Part shown: positions 5,882-6,846 of the stretch, piece after piece | Position numbering within the stretch: the stretch's first letter is position 1 | Layout of the letters: every line of letters starts with the position of its first letter | Origin: Microcaldota archaeon | GTDB lineage: Archaea > Micrarchaeota > Micrarchaeia > Micrarchaeales > Micrarchaeaceae | Length of the DNA stretch: 6,846 bases | Direction of reading: 5' to 3' | NCBI GenBank assembly: GCA_027365215.1 | Contig: DAHXNT010000035.1 | Coordinates: forward strand, 1 to 6,846 | Made by a program: the position numbers and the translations under genes | The notes under the pieces: model-generated | Seen by the model: the letters and a program-made list of their open reading frames with translations, nothing else | Told to the model about the DNA's origin: nothing | The model's database searches: none

Positions 5882-6757
5882 ATGAAATCATACCACGCGT
5901 GGGTGGCGCTAACGGTAGCTGTACTGGTGGCAGGAGCCGCGCTGTTCTATTACCTGCAGTACCTACACATTCCTGCATTCGCTGGCATCATGCGCTACAT
6001 TGGTATGGCAATATCGGCGGCAGTTGGCATAGCGGTCATATACGCTCTCGCGAAGTCAATAGCGTTATACGGGAGGGGTAACCCATACATAGACGGGGGC
6101 CCCATAGCGAAAATATTCGCGCTGATAGCCGCGGCGGTGCTGGTCGTATTCCTGCTCGGAACTGTGGGAATCAACGTAACGGGCGTGCTGGTGGGCGCGG
6201 GATTCCTTGGCATAGTGGTGGGCATTGCATCGCAGGCAACCCTGGGAAACCTGTTCGCCGGTATAATGCTAATGGTGTCGAGGCCCTTCAAGAAGGGTGA
6301 CATGATAACATTCTCCACATGGCAGTTCGGGATAATGCCGCCGTCATGGCAGCATGATTACGTGGTTCCTGGCCACTATGGGGAGATAGTGGAGACGGGG
6401 CTCATGTACACGCAGGTGAAGCGCCAGGATGGTGTGCCGATATACGTGCCCAACAACATAATAGCGCAGGCACTCATAATGGGCCATTCGCACTCGGATA
6501 ACCATGCTGTAAGCGTGAAGATAGAGCTACCGATAGGAAAAGACATCGATGTGTTCAGGAGCCTCTTCATGAAAAATTTTGAGGGCAGGGGCGCGGCCAT
6601 GGCCAAGGTGGCAAGGTACGTGAGGGTTGAGCCCACATACATAGGCGCGTCATCGTACGGCGTGGAGATAAGAACGGATCATGTCGTACCGGAAGACGTT
6701 GCGGATATAGAGGGCAGGATGAGGAAAGCAGCTTTGAAGGCAGTTGGGAAACTGTAA
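5882..6757 (+). CDS. mscS: MscS-family mechanosensitive ion channel
   Basis: Probable small-conductance mechanosensitive channel that opens under membrane tension to release solutes on hypo-osmotic shock. The 291 residues are near MscS length. Seen: hydrophobic segments at about 7-27, 38-63 and 75-97, then the pore helix and its exit (99-132) with VGAGFLGIVVGIASQATLGN (104-123), the Gly/Ala-rich packing pattern of MscS TM3. MVSRPFKKGDMI (131-142) follows, the standard entry to the beta domain. The beta-domain strand GEIVETGLMYTQVKRQDGVP (167-186) and IYVPNN (187-192) match the family signature ending in IPN. Between GDMI and GEIVE there are 24 residues instead of about 6, an aromatic and Pro-rich insert (about 143-166) with two Trp. 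The last 80 residues form the alpha/beta C-terminal domain. Monocistronic in appearance, with its own promoter and no Shine-Dalgarno. Ion selectivity cannot be read from the sequence. Confidence 0.93.
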   Translation: MKSYHAWVALTVAVLVAGAALFYYLQYLHIPAFAGIMRYIGMAISAAVGIAVIYALAKSIALYGRGNPYIDGGPIAKIFALIAAAVLVVFLLGTVGINVTGVLVGAGFLGIVVGIASQATLGNLFAGIMLMVSRPFKKGDMITFSTWQFGIMPPSWQHDYVVPGHYGEIVETGLMYTQVKRQDGVPIYVPNNIIAQALIMGHSHSDNHAVSVKIELPIGKDIDVFRSLFMKNFEGRGAAMAKVARYVRVEPTYIGASSYGVEIRTDHVVPEDVADIEGRMRKAALKAVGKL

Positions 6758-6783
6758 GCATGTTTCGACGGTAATGAGACTAA

Positions 6784-6792
6784 TTTTTATTT
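6784..6792 (+). terminator. Possible T-tract terminator after the MscS-family gene
   Basis: TTTTTATTT begins 26 nt after the stop codon in an AT-rich stretch, with no clear hairpin. Archaeal transcription often ends at such T-runs. A second T-rich run (GCTTTTTCGTTT, 6815-6826) follows and could act as backup. Confidence 0.4.
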
Positions 6793-6823
6793 GAGAAGCG
6801 GGAGAACCAATTTAAGCTTTTTC

Positions 6824-6832
6824 GTTTAAAAG
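6824..6832 (+). promoter_or_regulatory. Possible TATA-like box for a gene beyond the window
   Basis: GTTTAAAAG near the window end resembles an archaeal box A. A transcript from it would start at or just beyond the window edge, so no gene can be assigned. Weak call from composition alone. Confidence 0.25.
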
Positions 6833-6846
6833 TATTCTGTTAACTG

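Noticed and set aside
5812..6081. 89-codon + strand ORF overlapping the start of the MscS-like gene
   Set aside because: Most of it is an off-frame read of the channel gene, and its start lies upstream of the TATA-like box that serves the channel.
1..6846. CRISPR arrays, tRNA or rRNA genes, insertion sequences, inteins
   Set aside because: I saw no spaced repeats, no tRNA-like cloverleaf arms, no transposase ORF or terminal repeats, and no interruption of any ATPase subunit in the visible region. The only tandem repeat is the two-copy 18-bp unit.

Overview
This window looks like archaeal chromosome. It carries the 3' part of an archaeal-type (A-type, V-like) ATP synthase operon on the + strand, followed by two single genes, a CDGSH iron-sulfur protein (- strand) and an MscS-family mechanosensitive channel (+ strand). 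The archaeal assignment rests on four things: the A/B/D/H/I subunit types, heavy use of AGG (Arg) and ATA (Ile) codons in fairly GC-rich coding DNA, T/A-rich TATA-like boxes about 30 to 37 nt ahead of the two stand-alone genes, and a mixed start style (Shine-Dalgarno inside the operon, apparently leaderless outside it). A Thermoplasmatota or Micrarchaeota/DPANN-like archaeon would fit, but that is a guess from general appearance, not a placement.

Layout. Positions 1-5464 are one tight co-directional block: atpA (C-terminal half only, cut by the window edge), atpB, atpD, a 49-codon single-span membrane ORF, a peripheral-stalk coiled-coil subunit (H/G type) and atpI (membrane stator subunit a/I). 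Gaps shrink along the operon: 9 nt (A-B), 19 nt (B-D), then overlaps of 11, 4 and 4 nt, so translational coupling is likely from D to I. Positions 5465-5473 separate atpI from a convergent CDGSH gene (5474-5725, - strand). Positions 5726-5881 are an AT-rich divergent intergenic region with promoter-like boxes for both flanking genes and an imperfect inverted repeat. The MscS-like gene is at 5882-6757. The last 89 nt hold T-rich tracts that may terminate transcription and a possible promoter for a gene outside the window.

Together the operon genes build the catalytic head (A and B), central rotor shaft (D), a peripheral-stalk component (H) and the ion-channel stator (I) of a rotary ATPase. The proteolipid ring subunit K and subunits E, C and F are not in the window, so they must lie upstream or elsewhere. 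The ordinary parts are very clear. The least explained element is the small hydrophobic ORF between atpD and the H-like gene. It contains a perfect 18-bp tandem duplication and has the best ribosome binding site in that part of the operon.
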